A stretch of DNA of 64,000 bases, taken from the NCBI RefSeq assembly GCF_000255135.1, contig NC_016751.1:372001-436000 (forward strand), read 5' to 3'. The position numbers and the translations under genes are program-made. The stretch comes from Marinitoga piezophila KA3. Its GTDB lineage: Bacteria > Thermotogota > Thermotogae > Petrotogales > Petrotogaceae. Below the pieces are notes generated by a model that was not told where the DNA came from, searched no databases, and saw only the letters and a list, made by a program, of their open reading frames with translations. Of the stretch, positions 37,820 to 47,451 are shown in pieces. The first letter of the stretch is position 1. The number at the start of each line of letters is the position of its first letter.

Positions 37820-40166
37820 ATATATTCTCCCTTCTTGCATATTCTATATTTTCAAGGGTATTGAAATATTCCATTAATTTATTTCCAGTAAGGAATCTTT
37901 CATTAAGTGTAATTAATTTTACAAATGAATTTTTTAATTTATCTTTTTTTATTTCCATTCTTTTTTCAAGAAATGGTATAATATTATTTTTAAAATCTTC
38001 AATGGTTAAAATTTCGTTTCCAAATTCATCAAAACAATAATTTATATATTCAGATTTTAAACGTAAAATTATATTTTTAATGGATTTTTCTTTTTCAAAA
38101 TCTTTTATAAATTCTAAACCTTTTAAAAGAATATCAAATCTATTCAATTCCCAAAAACTTTTTGATATATTTATTTGTCCGCTTCTTCTTATTGTAGCTA
38201 TTGCAAAACTATCTTTTTTTCTACCACTTTTTTCTTCATTAGATTTAGCAAGTTTTTCCATTTCTCGAGCCTTGTTAAGTGCAAGTTTTAAATTAAAATT
38301 ATGTTTCGATATAACAATTCCAGCACTCATTGTTGCCTGTTTTCCCATCATATTAAATACAGGATATTCCAGATTTTTTTCTTTTTTATAGCACCAGCCA
38401 TTTTTGAATACATATTCTCCAACTTTTTCTTCACCAATTCCAGAATAAACTTTTCTCAATTTATTAGCAGCATCAAAAACTTTATTAGAAGGGAAAAGAG
38501 CTAGCACATCATCTCCGCCAGCATATATTAATAATCCATCAAATTCTTCCACCACTTTTGGTACAAAATTTGAAAAATTATTTAAAGTTCTACTAATCAT
38601 CCTCTGATATGATGGAGTTACAAGATTTATATTTTCCAATAGTTTTGTGTATTCTTTGTCTTCTCTTTCTAATTCTTTTATAACTTTTGAATGTAGTCTT
38701 TTTTTAAATGATGGAGCTAATGTTCCCGATATCCATTTTCCCATATTATCTCCATCCATCAATAATACTGCAAGTTTATATTTTCCTGCTATTTCTTCAG
38801 TTGATTTTACATATTTTAATTTTTCATAAGCTTCTTTGTATCCAATTTCATTTAGATATTCAACAAATAATCTCTTTATTGCTGAAAGTGCCGATAATCT
38901 TTCCTTTTTTTCATCTTTGTCTATGATTTCGATTACTGCTTTATTTGCTCCGCTTAAATCGTCCCCATTTACAACATCATCTTCAAATAGTTGAATAAAA
39001 TCACGTGTAGTTTTTCTTAGAGAACTTTTTATACCCAATAATTCACTATACATTCCATAAAAAGCTATATCTTTCATTTGATATGTTGATTCAAGTTGTT
39101 TCATTTTTTGATATAATTTTTTAATATTTTCATCTTCTGTATAAATATAATGTTTTTCAATATATTTTTCAATGTTATTAATTTCTTGATCAACTGTAAT
39201 TATTATTGGGAATTGAGAAATTTGTTTATCCCAGTTTTTGAATGCTTCAAGTTTTTGAAAAATTGTTTCTTTATATTTTTTTTCTGATTGAATTAAATCT
39301 TCAATATATATTTTTATAAATTGACTTATATTTGACATTTCATCTTTTATTGCTTTTTTGATTTTGCTCTTTATTTTTTCTAGATCTTTTGTTGGAACAA
39401 TGGCAGTGAAAATATTAGGAAGTGAAGCAACGCCAGGATCAGCAGATGTTTCAACGAATATACCGATTTTTTCGAATTCTTTTTTCACAAAATAATTGCC
39501 TCTCATGTATGGGAATATTACATTGTCATATCCATACTCTTCACCTATTACTTTTATTCCTTGGAAGGTTAAATAGGATAACATATAACTTCCAACTTTT
39601 AAATCTATAGTTTTTCTTGCAGCCGCTATGAACTCTTGAACAGGTCCTATAGATACTAATAATAAAGACATTTTATTGCTAACACTCATTGCAGAAGCAC
39701 TATCAAGATGATCAATTATCGAATGACTTGGGATTCTTGTATCTCCAGGTAACATAAATGATAATTCAGTTTGTTCTGGAAGTTCCCACCATGTTTTATA
39801 ATATGTTTTTTTGAAATCTTCTAATTTTTCTAATTTATCAGTTATTTTTTCCGAATTAAGTTTATCAATTTTTTGTTTAAAATCATTTTTAAAATAATCT
39901 TCTAATTTTTCACCATTTAATGGATGTAAATATTCTGGATAATGGTATATATTTATGCTGATTCTTTTACTGAAATGTTCTTTTTCTTTTGGAAATAATA
40001 TTCTATCTGCAGCACTTGAAAGATAATCGGGATTTTTATAATCATCTTTTAAATATGTTCCCAATTTATTTAATCTTCTATTTGCAATATTTTCATGTTT
40101 TTCAAGATTTAACGCTTTTTCTATCGGATCATGCAAAAGCGCTATAATTTTTTTCTCCCAATTCAC
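37806..40166 (-). CDS. cas10: Cas10 (Cmr2), cyclic oligoadenylate synthase of type III-B
   Basis: This 786-residue protein has an N-terminal HD domain (LLHDPIEKAL, His12-Asp13, and SHSIIDHLDSA near 147). It has two palm domains, the second with an intact GGDD at 550-553 (IYAGGDDVLALF), and LMDGDNMGKW near 469. GGDD makes cyclic oligoadenylates when target RNA binds, which fits the two CARF effectors downstream. The start overlaps the cmr1 stop (ATGA). Confidence 0.96.
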   Translation of the reverse strand: MNWEKKIIALLHDPIEKALNLEKHENIANRRLNKLGTYLKDDYKNPDYLSSAADRILFPKEKEHFSKRISINIYHYPEYLHPLNGEKLEDYFKNDFKQKIDKLNSEKITDKLEKLEDFKKTYYKTWWELPEQTELSFMLPGDTRIPSHSIIDHLDSASAMSVSNKMSLLLVSIGPVQEFIAAARKTIDLKVGSYMLSYLTFQGIKVIGEEYGYDNVIFPYMRGNYFVKKEFEKIGIFVETSADPGVASLPNIFTAIVPTKDLEKIKSKIKKAIKDEMSNISQFIKIYIEDLIQSEKKYKETIFQKLEAFKNWDKQISQFPIIITVDQEINNIEKYIEKHYIYTEDENIKKLYQKMKQLESTYQMKDIAFYGMYSELLGIKSSLRKTTRDFIQLFEDDVVNGDDLSGANKAVIEIIDKDEKKERLSALSAIKRLFVEYLNEIGYKEAYEKLKYVKSTEEIAGKYKLAVLLMDGDNMGKWISGTLAPSFKKRLHSKVIKELEREDKEYTKLLENINLVTPSYQRMISRTLNNFSNFVPKVVEEFDGLLIYAGGDDVLALFPSNKVFDAANKLRKVYSGIGEEKVGEYVFKNGWCYKKEKNLEYPVFNMMGKQATMSAGIVISKHNFNLKLALNKAREMEKLAKSNEEKSGRKKDSFAIATIRRSGQINISKSFWELNRFDILLKGLEFIKDFEKEKSIKNIILRLKSEYINYCFDEFGNEILTIEDFKNNIIPFLEKRMEIKKDKLKNSFVKLITLNERFLTGNKLMEYFNTLENIEYARRENIYEKN

Positions 40167-41416
40167 TTTTTCTCCCCCTTATTCGTTAATTTTTTTTCAA
40201 CTTCCTTTTTAAATATATCCATTGCTTGATTATATATTTCAAAACTTTCTGGACTCTCAGTTATTAATTTATTTCTTCTTCCTTCGAAATATATTTTGTT
40301 ATTTAAAGAAATTTTACTTGTTATCATTAATATTCTTACATAATATTCATTTTTTTCATTTAAATGAAACGAGAAGAAAAATGGTGAAGCTTTTCTTTCA
40401 CCGTTTGTTAAAGTGTATTCATTACCTTTATAATTACGCAATTTTTTAGAGGTAATATTATATTTATAATTTATAGGTAATCCCATTAATGCCTGATAAA
40501 AAATAATATTACTTTCAATTGTATTTTTTGAAGATGCTTCAACTTCTCTTAAAGCATTTGTAAAAGAATCAGTGTTATTCAAAGTTCTTAGTTTCTTTTT
40601 AACTTTTATATAAACTCCTTTTTTAGATTCTTGCATTTCAGTTGCATAGAGTTTTTTATAGATATCAGAAAAATTCTTGATTGGAGATTTTTTTGTCGAA
40701 ACGACTCTATAAGTTTTGGGATCTGATAATAATACAGGAAATTCAGGTATATCTAAAAATTCTGTTTGAGAATACTTGAAATGAGTATCGGATATAGAGC
40801 TAAAATATCGTTTCAAATTTTCATCTAATTCATTTAAAATATTTTTTACACTGTTTTTAATTTCTGATGAATTTTCTTTATTCGTTTTTATTAACTCTAT
40901 TTTAAAGCTTCCAAAACCTTTTCTTGTTTTTGCACCAAACCCGCTTACTAAAGAAATTAAGTTCATTAAATTTATTATGATATTTAATAATTTATCTGGT
41001 TGCTTTTTTATGATAAAAGTTATATTTAATTTTGATTTTTCTTTTAAAAATTCTCTCTCTTCTACACCATAAATTCCATAAATGTAATTTATTTTTCTGT
41101 TTCTTTTATTTATTCTTGCAAAAGTAAAATAATCGTGATTGTTTGTAATATTAGTAGGCGATATTAAATCAACTATCACATCAAAACTTGATTTTCTTTC
41201 TGTTGAACCAAATATTAATTCTTCTGCTTTTTTTAATCCTATATATGGTTTTCTTTCACCGTTATAATAATGAATATCTATTACTCTTGGAACAACAGCT
41301 CTAAACCAGAATCTCATTACTCCTCTTACGCTTTGCGGAGTTAAAGAAAATGTTTTTCCGTCTCTACTTGCAAACATGGGCGATGTTGTAAGTAACTCAA
41401 ATTCTAGAATGTTCAT
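40163..41416 (-). CDS. cmr1: Type III-B RAMP protein Cmr1
   Basis: This 417-residue protein is first in the operon. It has FELLTTSPMFASRDG, LTPQSVRGVMRFWFRAVV and SGFGAKTRKGFGSF, typical of the two-RAMP Cmr1. It sits at the crRNA 3' end of the complex. GGAGGG precedes the ATG. Gene order cmr1-cas10-cmr3-4-5-6-cas6-CARF-CARF, with overlaps or short gaps, indicates one transcript converging on the ago operon. Confidence 0.93.
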   Translation of the reverse strand: MNILEFELLTTSPMFASRDGKTFSLTPQSVRGVMRFWFRAVVPRVIDIHYYNGERKPYIGLKKAEELIFGSTERKSSFDVIVDLISPTNITNNHDYFTFARINKRNRKINYIYGIYGVEEREFLKEKSKLNITFIIKKQPDKLLNIIINLMNLISLVSGFGAKTRKGFGSFKIELIKTNKENSSEIKNSVKNILNELDENLKRYFSSISDTHFKYSQTEFLDIPEFPVLLSDPKTYRVVSTKKSPIKNFSDIYKKLYATEMQESKKGVYIKVKKKLRTLNNTDSFTNALREVEASSKNTIESNIIFYQALMGLPINYKYNITSKKLRNYKGNEYTLTNGERKASPFFFSFHLNEKNEYYVRILMITSKISLNNKIYFEGRRNKLITESPESFEIYNQAMDIFKKEVEKKLTNKGEKK

Positions 41417-41506
41417 TTTTTCCCTCCTATTTATTAAAAATTAACATCTTCAACCAATCAATGATATATTAATAATATAAATATATTCTAATTAATCTTG
41501 AATTAA

Positions 41507-41536
41507 ATTATACATTTCTATTTTAACACATCACAA
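41507..41536 (-). promoter_or_regulatory. Likely promoter of the cmr operon
   Basis: On the minus strand TTGTGA (41536-41531), an 18-base spacer and TATAAT (41512-41507). It lies about 90 bases before cmr1. The -35 is only a partial match. Confidence 0.5.
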
Positions 41537-41701
41537 AATTAATTTCAAGAAAATATAAGACCCCTGAAATTAATTGTAAAGGTTAAAGTAGAAAAGAATA
41601 AAAAGTGTGTATATGGTAAAACAAATTGACCCCTCTAAGGAAGAAAAAGCTTATGATGAGTAGTAAAATAGAAATATAACTCGTCGAAAGGAGAATGGGG
41701 G

Positions 41702-41755
41702 ATGAAAATAATAATGGAAGCATATGAGATTATTACAATGCACAAGGAAATATAA
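41702..41755 (+). pseudogene. Short conserved ORF remnant upstream of leader 2 (possible transposase start)
   Basis: Behind a good AAAGGAG site, a frame of 17 codons (MKIIMEAYEIITMHKE...) stops at once. The same remnant lies at 52828-52881 with three amino-acid changes. MEAYEIITMHKE resembles the N-terminus of IS21-type IstA transposases, but the match is short, so this is a guess. The surrounding 41614-41800 is part of the duplicated segment and has no gene. 41417-41613 holds only the cmr1 promoter region and AT-rich DNA. Confidence 0.3.
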
Positions 41756-41800
41756 GCAATAATAAAGAATGGATAAAAAAAACAGCAATACTCGGAAATA

Positions 41801-42190
41801 AGAAATTTATAAATAAACTAAATATAAAAGAAAAACAAAAGAAAGATATTCGCAAAAATAACAAAACTATAAAATACGCATAAATAAACTAAAACATATC
41901 TATGAGGTTCGCAGAGGTTTATAATTTTGTAACACTTTTCAAAAATCACTTGACAAAAGGATTTTAGAATGTTATAATAGAAATAGTTCGTATACGGACC
42001 TAAATCCAAAAACACAAAATCTCTGAAAGCGGCTTAAACAAAGGAAAACTGAAAAACAGGTACGAATATAGATAAAAAGCAGATTATAGAGATTTTATTC
42101 GAAAAAATGCTGAAAATTTCAAAATTAAAAAACAGGTTCGAAAAATCACCTTCTAAAAAACGCTAATAATAACCATTCTAGAAACCAGCT
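41801..42190 (+). promoter_or_regulatory. CRISPR leader 2 (390 bp)
   Basis: It is nearly identical to leaders 1 and 3 and has the same length. Promoter: TTGACA 41950-41955, 17-base spacer, TATAAT 41973-41978. The repeat-core copy TCTCTGAAAG is at 42020, again 171 bases before the first repeat. Confidence 0.9.
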
Positions 42191-42612
42191 ATCCGAATAT
42201 CACTACTCTCTGAAAGAGATAGAAACTTTTTCGTCAAAACTCCCATCATATAAACTATTAATTGATTCATCCGAATATCACTACTCTCTGAAAGAGATAG
42301 AAACTGGTAATCTTCTGGGATGACAACGTCATCCCATATAAAAATATCCGAATATCACTACTCTCTGAAAGAGATAGAAACACCTCACTGATTTGAAACT
42401 TTTTATCAAAACTTCCATCGTAATCCGAATATCACTACTCTCTGAAAGAGATAGAAACGGACGTGTAATCCCCTCGTTAAAATACTTTTCTACTTCTTTA
42501 TCCGAATATCACTACTCTCTGAAAGAGATAGAAACTCCGATAAATCTTTTCTAATTGTATTCTGTAATTTTTTATTATCCGAATATCACCACTCTCTAAA
42601 AGAGACAAAAAA
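42191..42612 (+). CRISPR. CRISPR array 2, 6 repeats and 5 spacers
   Basis: Repeats start at 42191, 42269, 42346, 42423, 42500 and 42577. The first five are identical to the array 1 repeat (C at position 11). The last is degenerate (CACCACTCTCTAAAAGAGAC) and is the same degenerate form that ends array 3. Spacers 1 and 3 are antisense to the same peptide motif (see findings), and spacer 2 holds a 9-bp hairpin. Confidence 0.97.
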
Positions 42613-42641
42613 CTCCTGCATTGAAAAATGCAGGAGTTTTT
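42608..42641 (+). terminator. Terminator of array 2
   Basis: AAAAACTCCTGCATT and AATGCAGGAGTTTTT form a 15-bp stem around GAAA. It starts inside the degenerate last repeat. Confidence 0.92.
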
Positions 42642-42675
42642 GTATATGGTATAATAACACCATGGGGGTGAAAAA

Positions 42676-44343
42676 ATGAAGGAATTAAAAAGTCTTCCTC
42701 TGGGAGAAAGCAACTTTAAAACCATAATGGAAAACAATATGTATTTCATAGATAAAAGTATGCTCATAAAGGATATATTATCAGCTGGAAGAGTAATATT
42801 AATCACTCGACCAAGGAGATTTGGAAAAACATTAAATATGAGCATGTTAGAACATTTCTTTTCAATGAAAAAAAACAGTGAGAGTTTATTTAAAGATTTA
42901 AAAATCTGGAATGAAAAGAAAATAATAGAAAAGTATTTAAACAAGTATCCTGTTATATTTATTAGTTTTAAAGGCTTAAAAAAGAAAAAATATGAAGATA
43001 TGAAAAACGGAATAAGAGAGTTAATATCAAAATTATACACAAAGTATGTATATCTACTTAATACTGATAAAATAACACAATGGGATAAAAAAAGAATTAT
43101 AGGTATATTAGATAAAACTGCAGAAGACGCTGTTTTCGAAGATGGAATAAAAAATCTAACAGAATATTTATATATATATCATGGTAAAAAGGTAATATTA
43201 TTAATAGACGAATACGATACACCGATACAACAATCATATCTAAATGGATATTATGATGAGCTAATAGATTTTATAGGAAATATACTTGGAAATGCATTAA
43301 AAGATAATGAGTATTTAGAAAAAGCTGTATTAACAGGAATAACAAGAGTGGCAAAAGAGAGTATATTTACAGGAGTAAATAACCTCCAAATTTCAACTGT
43401 ATTAAGCAGATTATTTAATGACAAATTCGGAATGACAAAAGAAGAATTACATGAAGCTTTGAAATATTATGGAATGGAATACGAAGAAGAAAAGATAATA
43501 GAATGGTATAATGGATTTAATTTTGGAGGATTTGAAATATACAATCCATATTCAATAATGAATTTAATCTTTGAAAAGGAAATAAAGAATTACTGGATAA
43601 ACACCAGCGGGAATAAGTTAATAAAAGATTTAATAGCCAAAGGAAGTGCAGAAATAAAATCAAAGATTTATGATTTAATAGAAGGTGAAACAGTAACAAC
43701 AACAATAAATGAAAATTTGGTATATGGAGATTTAAATGTCAATGTAGAAGAAAGCGTATGGACACTCTTTTTATTTACAGGATACTTAACCTGGATAGAC
43801 AAAATAGGGGAAGGAAACAGTGCAGAATACAGACTAAAAATAACAAACAAAGAAGCTCTTGATTTCTTTAAAAAAACAGTGGTTAACATATTAGAGGATT
43901 CAGGTTTTAAATACAAAACACTGTTAAAAGATTTAATAGAGGAAAATTATGAAGAATTCAAAGAAAATTTTAAAGAATTAGTAGAAAATACAATAAGTTA
44001 TTTTGATGTAAGTGGAAAAGAACCAGAAAGGTTTTATCATGGACTTATATTGGGACTGAGTGTGGGATTACAAAAGGAATATATAATAAAAAGCAATAGA
44101 GAATCAGGATATGGAAGAGCGGATTTAATATTAATTCCAAAAAAGAGAAGCAATCCAGGGATAATATTTGAATTTAAAAAATACTATAAAAAAGATGGAG
44201 ATTTAAAAAGTAGCGCAGAAAAAGGAATGAAACAAATAGAAGAAAAGAATTATGAAACGGAAATAAAAAGCCATGGAATAGAAAGAATAATAAAAGTTGC
44301 TATTGCTTTTGATAAAAAAGAGGTTGAGATTGTAATTAAATAA
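42676..44343 (+). CDS. AAA-ATPase-like / PD-(D/E)XK nuclease protein
   Basis: This 555-residue protein has an N-terminal AAA-ATPase-like domain (PF09820 type): LPLGESNFKTIMENN, Walker A TRPRRFGKTLNMSML near residue 45 and Walker B VILLIDEYDTP near 175. The C-terminal PD-(D/E)XK nuclease-like domain (PF08011 type) has GYGRADLILIP and IIFEFKKY, giving the D...ExK set. Such proteins are abundant and often multicopy, with unknown function. A TGG-TATAAT extended -10 lies directly after the array 2 terminator (about 42648). A truncated relative lies after array 3. Confidence 0.88.
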   Translation: MKELKSLPLGESNFKTIMENNMYFIDKSMLIKDILSAGRVILITRPRRFGKTLNMSMLEHFFSMKKNSESLFKDLKIWNEKKIIEKYLNKYPVIFISFKGLKKKKYEDMKNGIRELISKLYTKYVYLLNTDKITQWDKKRIIGILDKTAEDAVFEDGIKNLTEYLYIYHGKKVILLIDEYDTPIQQSYLNGYYDELIDFIGNILGNALKDNEYLEKAVLTGITRVAKESIFTGVNNLQISTVLSRLFNDKFGMTKEELHEALKYYGMEYEEEKIIEWYNGFNFGGFEIYNPYSIMNLIFEKEIKNYWINTSGNKLIKDLIAKGSAEIKSKIYDLIEGETVTTTINENLVYGDLNVNVEESVWTLFLFTGYLTWIDKIGEGNSAEYRLKITNKEALDFFKKTVVNILEDSGFKYKTLLKDLIEENYEEFKENFKELVENTISYFDVSGKEPERFYHGLILGLSVGLQKEYIIKSNRESGYGRADLILIPKKRSNPGIIFEFKKYYKKDGDLKSSAEKGMKQIEEKNYETEIKSHGIERIIKVAIAFDKKEVEIVIK

Positions 44344-44375
44344 AAAAGGCTCCTCGTTTTGAAGAGCCTTTTTGT
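44343..44375. terminator. Bidirectional terminator between convergent genes
   Basis: AAAAAGGCTC and GAGCCTTTTT form a stem of about 10 bp, with A and T runs on both sides. It separates the ATPase gene from the minus-strand operon. Confidence 0.88.
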
Positions 44376-46568
44376 TTATAATACAAACACATTAACCTTA
44401 TTTCTGAGAATAAATCGAATAAGATACTTGAGATTTTCGCATATTTCTTCTGTTAGATTGTTTGATTCAGTATCATTTAAAACATCCAATATAGCTTTAA
44501 TAGAAGCGTTTTTATGTTCCAATTTTTCTGGTAATTCAGAATATTCAATAAATTTCTGATATTTTAGTTTAAATCCATCTCCAAATATTTTCTTTGATGT
44601 TTCAAAAAGAAGCAAACCATTTTTTCCAAATACAAATACTGTATATACTTTAAATGCATTTTTTGGAAGGTTAAAAGCATTTCGAGTTAATACAATAATA
44701 AAGTTATTCTTAAAGAATTTTTTGGAATTTACATCACTAAAAAAGTAATATTCATCATCAAAATTATCTTTAATTAAAGATTTGAAATTTTCCTTTTCTT
44801 TTTCAGAAAACTTTTCATACATTTCAACAAAGGCATTTGCTAATGAATCTGAATCAAGAATAATGTTATTATATTTATCCTTAACCTGAAAATCATAATA
44901 AATGTCAGAAAGATAAAAGTCTGGATCGTTAAAATCCTTAATTCTAACTAATTTCTTATCTTTATCATAATAGAGATAATGCTCTAATTTCTGATTTTTT
45001 ACAATATTAAGATAAATTCTTTTTAGATATTCTTTTCGTTCTATATCGGAATTAATAATATTATTCCATACATTTGAATAATAAATTCCTTCATTGATTA
45101 TTTCTCTTTTATATTTTTCTATTTCATCATTTTTTAGATAGTTTTTATAGTTAATCATCAAATAAGTCATCACTTTATCTTTTAATAAACTTATTTTTTC
45201 ATTTATATTCCAATTATAATATTCCTGCATAAGATAAGGCTCAAAAGCATTTTCTATATTTTCATTTTTTTCAAACCATGTTTTTAAATCATCTATTAAT
45301 TCAATTATACGTTTATCCTTATTATTTATGTAATAATATGCTTTGGCTAATAATTTCAAATTATAATCGTTTATATTTTCTGAAGTATCTATATTTTTCT
45401 CTATCAATTTTTCAAGGTTAATAAATAAATTTCCATATTCACTATAAACATCTCTTTGCAAGGAAAGAATATTTTCTCCTAAGTTTTCGAGCGTATTTAT
45501 TTTTTCTTCATCTATCGCAATCTGACTTTTGTATAAATAATTTATAAAATCCTTATATTTTCCAACTTCTGTATAATTTTTATTTTGACTATTTCTATAT
45601 GCAAACATGTAATAAATAAAATCTGATGTATACTTTTTAAAATCCTCTTCATTCTGAGTATTAAATTTGAAATTTATTAAATCTCCACCATTTAATATGA
45701 ATCCAATTAAGGTATTTTTATTTCGATTGATTTTAAAGGAATAATTATAATCAAAAGGATTATCTGGGTTTACCAGTTTATAACATAATTCCCCTTTAAA
45801 CTTAGATTCCACATCATTAAAAAATGTTTTATGATCCTTTTTATATTCTTGTGAAAAATTAAAAGTAAATTTAATTTCTGGATCTTCTTTATTTAAAAAC
45901 TCTGCAAAATATTTGCCATTTTCATCAGAAAACTTGTATTTTCTATATAACTCATTAGTTAATTTAAAATACGCTTGAAAACGTTCGGCATTAATTTTTG
46001 TAAAGTTATTATCAGGTTCGGAAAATTTCAAATCATATTCTTCAGGAACAAACTTTTTCAAATATTCTTTTAACGCTTTTTCTGTTTTTTCATAAATTCC
46101 TTTATTTATTGCAATATCCCTTGAATACATCTTAAATCCTTCTTTTATATTGTCTTTATAATAAGAAGAATCTATTTTTATTTGATCAGTTACAATAATA
46201 GGTTTTTTATCAAAAGATTCACCATAATAGAAAATTTCAGGACTTGGAAAATAAATTACTCCTTTTGAATAAACTTTTTCTTCTGATTTTATCTTATTCA
46301 AATCTATCCCTGCTTCAACAGTATATGGATATATAGCGACATAATAATTATTATTTTCATCCTTTGCTATAAACAGAAAATCCATATTATATGAGAATAC
46401 TCTTAATTGGGCTAAATCTCTTATAGCTTCAATATTCAGACTTGGAATTTGTACTGAAACTTCTTTAGATTTAGCAAAAAAATTAGAAATTATATTATAT
46501 CTCGAAACCAAAAAGGCTATTCCTATTATTAATGCTAGAGTTAGTATTCTAATTATCATTTTCTTCAT
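44376..46568 (-). CDS. Membrane-anchored exported protein with DUF4230-like N-terminal region
   Basis: This 730-residue protein has one N-terminal transmembrane helix (about residues 5-22), so the rest is likely outside the membrane. The next 150 residues resemble DUF4230: IPSLNIEAIRDLAQLRVFSY, then TVEAGIDLNKI and VIYFPSPEIFYYG. The remainder is charged, Asn/Lys-rich and mostly helical with no known domain. It is the last gene of a three-gene operon; its start overlaps the upstream stop by 4 bases. Function unknown. Confidence 0.65.
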   Translation of the reverse strand: MKKMIIRILTLALIIGIAFLVSRYNIISNFFAKSKEVSVQIPSLNIEAIRDLAQLRVFSYNMDFLFIAKDENNNYYVAIYPYTVEAGIDLNKIKSEEKVYSKGVIYFPSPEIFYYGESFDKKPIIVTDQIKIDSSYYKDNIKEGFKMYSRDIAINKGIYEKTEKALKEYLKKFVPEEYDLKFSEPDNNFTKINAERFQAYFKLTNELYRKYKFSDENGKYFAEFLNKEDPEIKFTFNFSQEYKKDHKTFFNDVESKFKGELCYKLVNPDNPFDYNYSFKINRNKNTLIGFILNGGDLINFKFNTQNEEDFKKYTSDFIYYMFAYRNSQNKNYTEVGKYKDFINYLYKSQIAIDEEKINTLENLGENILSLQRDVYSEYGNLFINLEKLIEKNIDTSENINDYNLKLLAKAYYYINNKDKRIIELIDDLKTWFEKNENIENAFEPYLMQEYYNWNINEKISLLKDKVMTYLMINYKNYLKNDEIEKYKREIINEGIYYSNVWNNIINSDIERKEYLKRIYLNIVKNQKLEHYLYYDKDKKLVRIKDFNDPDFYLSDIYYDFQVKDKYNNIILDSDSLANAFVEMYEKFSEKEKENFKSLIKDNFDDEYYFFSDVNSKKFFKNNFIIVLTRNAFNLPKNAFKVYTVFVFGKNGLLLFETSKKIFGDGFKLKYQKFIEYSELPEKLEHKNASIKAILDVLNDTESNNLTEEICENLKYLIRFILRNKVNVFVL

Positions 46569-47431
46569 TGTATCACTTCCAATAAACTATTATCCCATAC
46601 AACCTCAACATTTTCATCTTGAATTGAATATAGTGGTTTTACAGCTTTTAAGAATTCCGATTTATAGTATTCTATAATATCTTTTTTAAATTCATTATCA
46701 TTCCCGTATAAAAACTCAAGAGCTATTAAATCCTTTGCTTTTGCTTTTATCTCTTCGTCTAATCCAAGTGAAAGATCATTAACTGTATTTGAGCTTTGAG
46801 AAGAAGATTTTTCTAATTTTCTAACAAAATGCTTCGTTAAAAGATATCCTCCAACAGCTCCACCTAATGTTCCAACAATATTTATAGCTTTAAAATTCTT
46901 TAAAATAGAAATATTTGTTAATTTGCTACCAATCCAGGCTCCCAAAACTGTTCCTACTACTGGTGAAAATTTTTCTGTAATATCCATCAAATTACTATTA
47001 TTACTTTTTACTTCAATTGGAAATGTATCAATTTCTTTTGAATTTTCTATTTCAACATCAATTTTCAACATATCTTTTTGTGGAATAGAAATATACACTA
47101 TTTCCTTACCTGTTACCGAATCACTTTCGATTCTCTTTTTTAAATCTTCTACATTAAACTTTATTTCTGCTCTACCTTTAATATAATAAACTCTTGCCTT
47201 GTTTTGATTATTGTCTTTATACACAATATAATTATTAAATTGAATTTCTTTAAACACAATATATTCTATATTGTCAAAATAACTTTTCTTGGGAGCTGAC
47301 ACTTCATTTTCAACGGGAAAGAAATAATTAAAAATAAAAACAAATAATATAAAAATCCCTATATAAAACAGGATTACAGCAAATCTTTTTAACATTCCAT
47401 TTTTCTTTTTAACTTTGTCCTGCTCGTCCAT
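46565..47431 (-). CDS. Membrane protein with DUF4230-like region and glycine-zipper segment
   Basis: This 288-residue protein has an N-terminal transmembrane helix (about 15-36), then an exported domain with YYIKGRAEIKFNVEDLKKR and IVYISIPQKDML. That pattern resembles DUF4230 and its larger neighbour. A glycine-rich segment (VVGTVLGAWIGSKL ... GTLGGAVGGYLLTK) may insert in or contact a membrane, and a helical C-terminus follows. The ATG at 47431 follows GGAGGG; an upstream in-frame ATG at 47455 overlaps the protease stop and lacks one. Role unknown. Confidence 0.6.
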   Translation of the reverse strand: MDEQDKVKKKNGMLKRFAVILFYIGIFILFVFIFNYFFPVENEVSAPKKSYFDNIEYIVFKEIQFNNYIVYKDNNQNKARVYYIKGRAEIKFNVEDLKKRIESDSVTGKEIVYISIPQKDMLKIDVEIENSKEIDTFPIEVKSNNSNLMDITEKFSPVVGTVLGAWIGSKLTNISILKNFKAINIVGTLGGAVGGYLLTKHFVRKLEKSSSQSSNTVNDLSLGLDEEIKAKAKDLIALEFLYGNDNEFKKDIIEYYKSEFLKAVKPLYSIQDENVEVVWDNSLLEVIQ

Positions 47432-47451
47432 AAAATCCCTCCTGTTTTTTA

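Noticed and set aside
42577-42612. The last repeat of array 2 as a functional repeat
   Set aside because: It has several changes (TAAAAGAGAC for TGAAAGAGAT) and merges with the terminator stem, so it is a degenerate trailer repeat.
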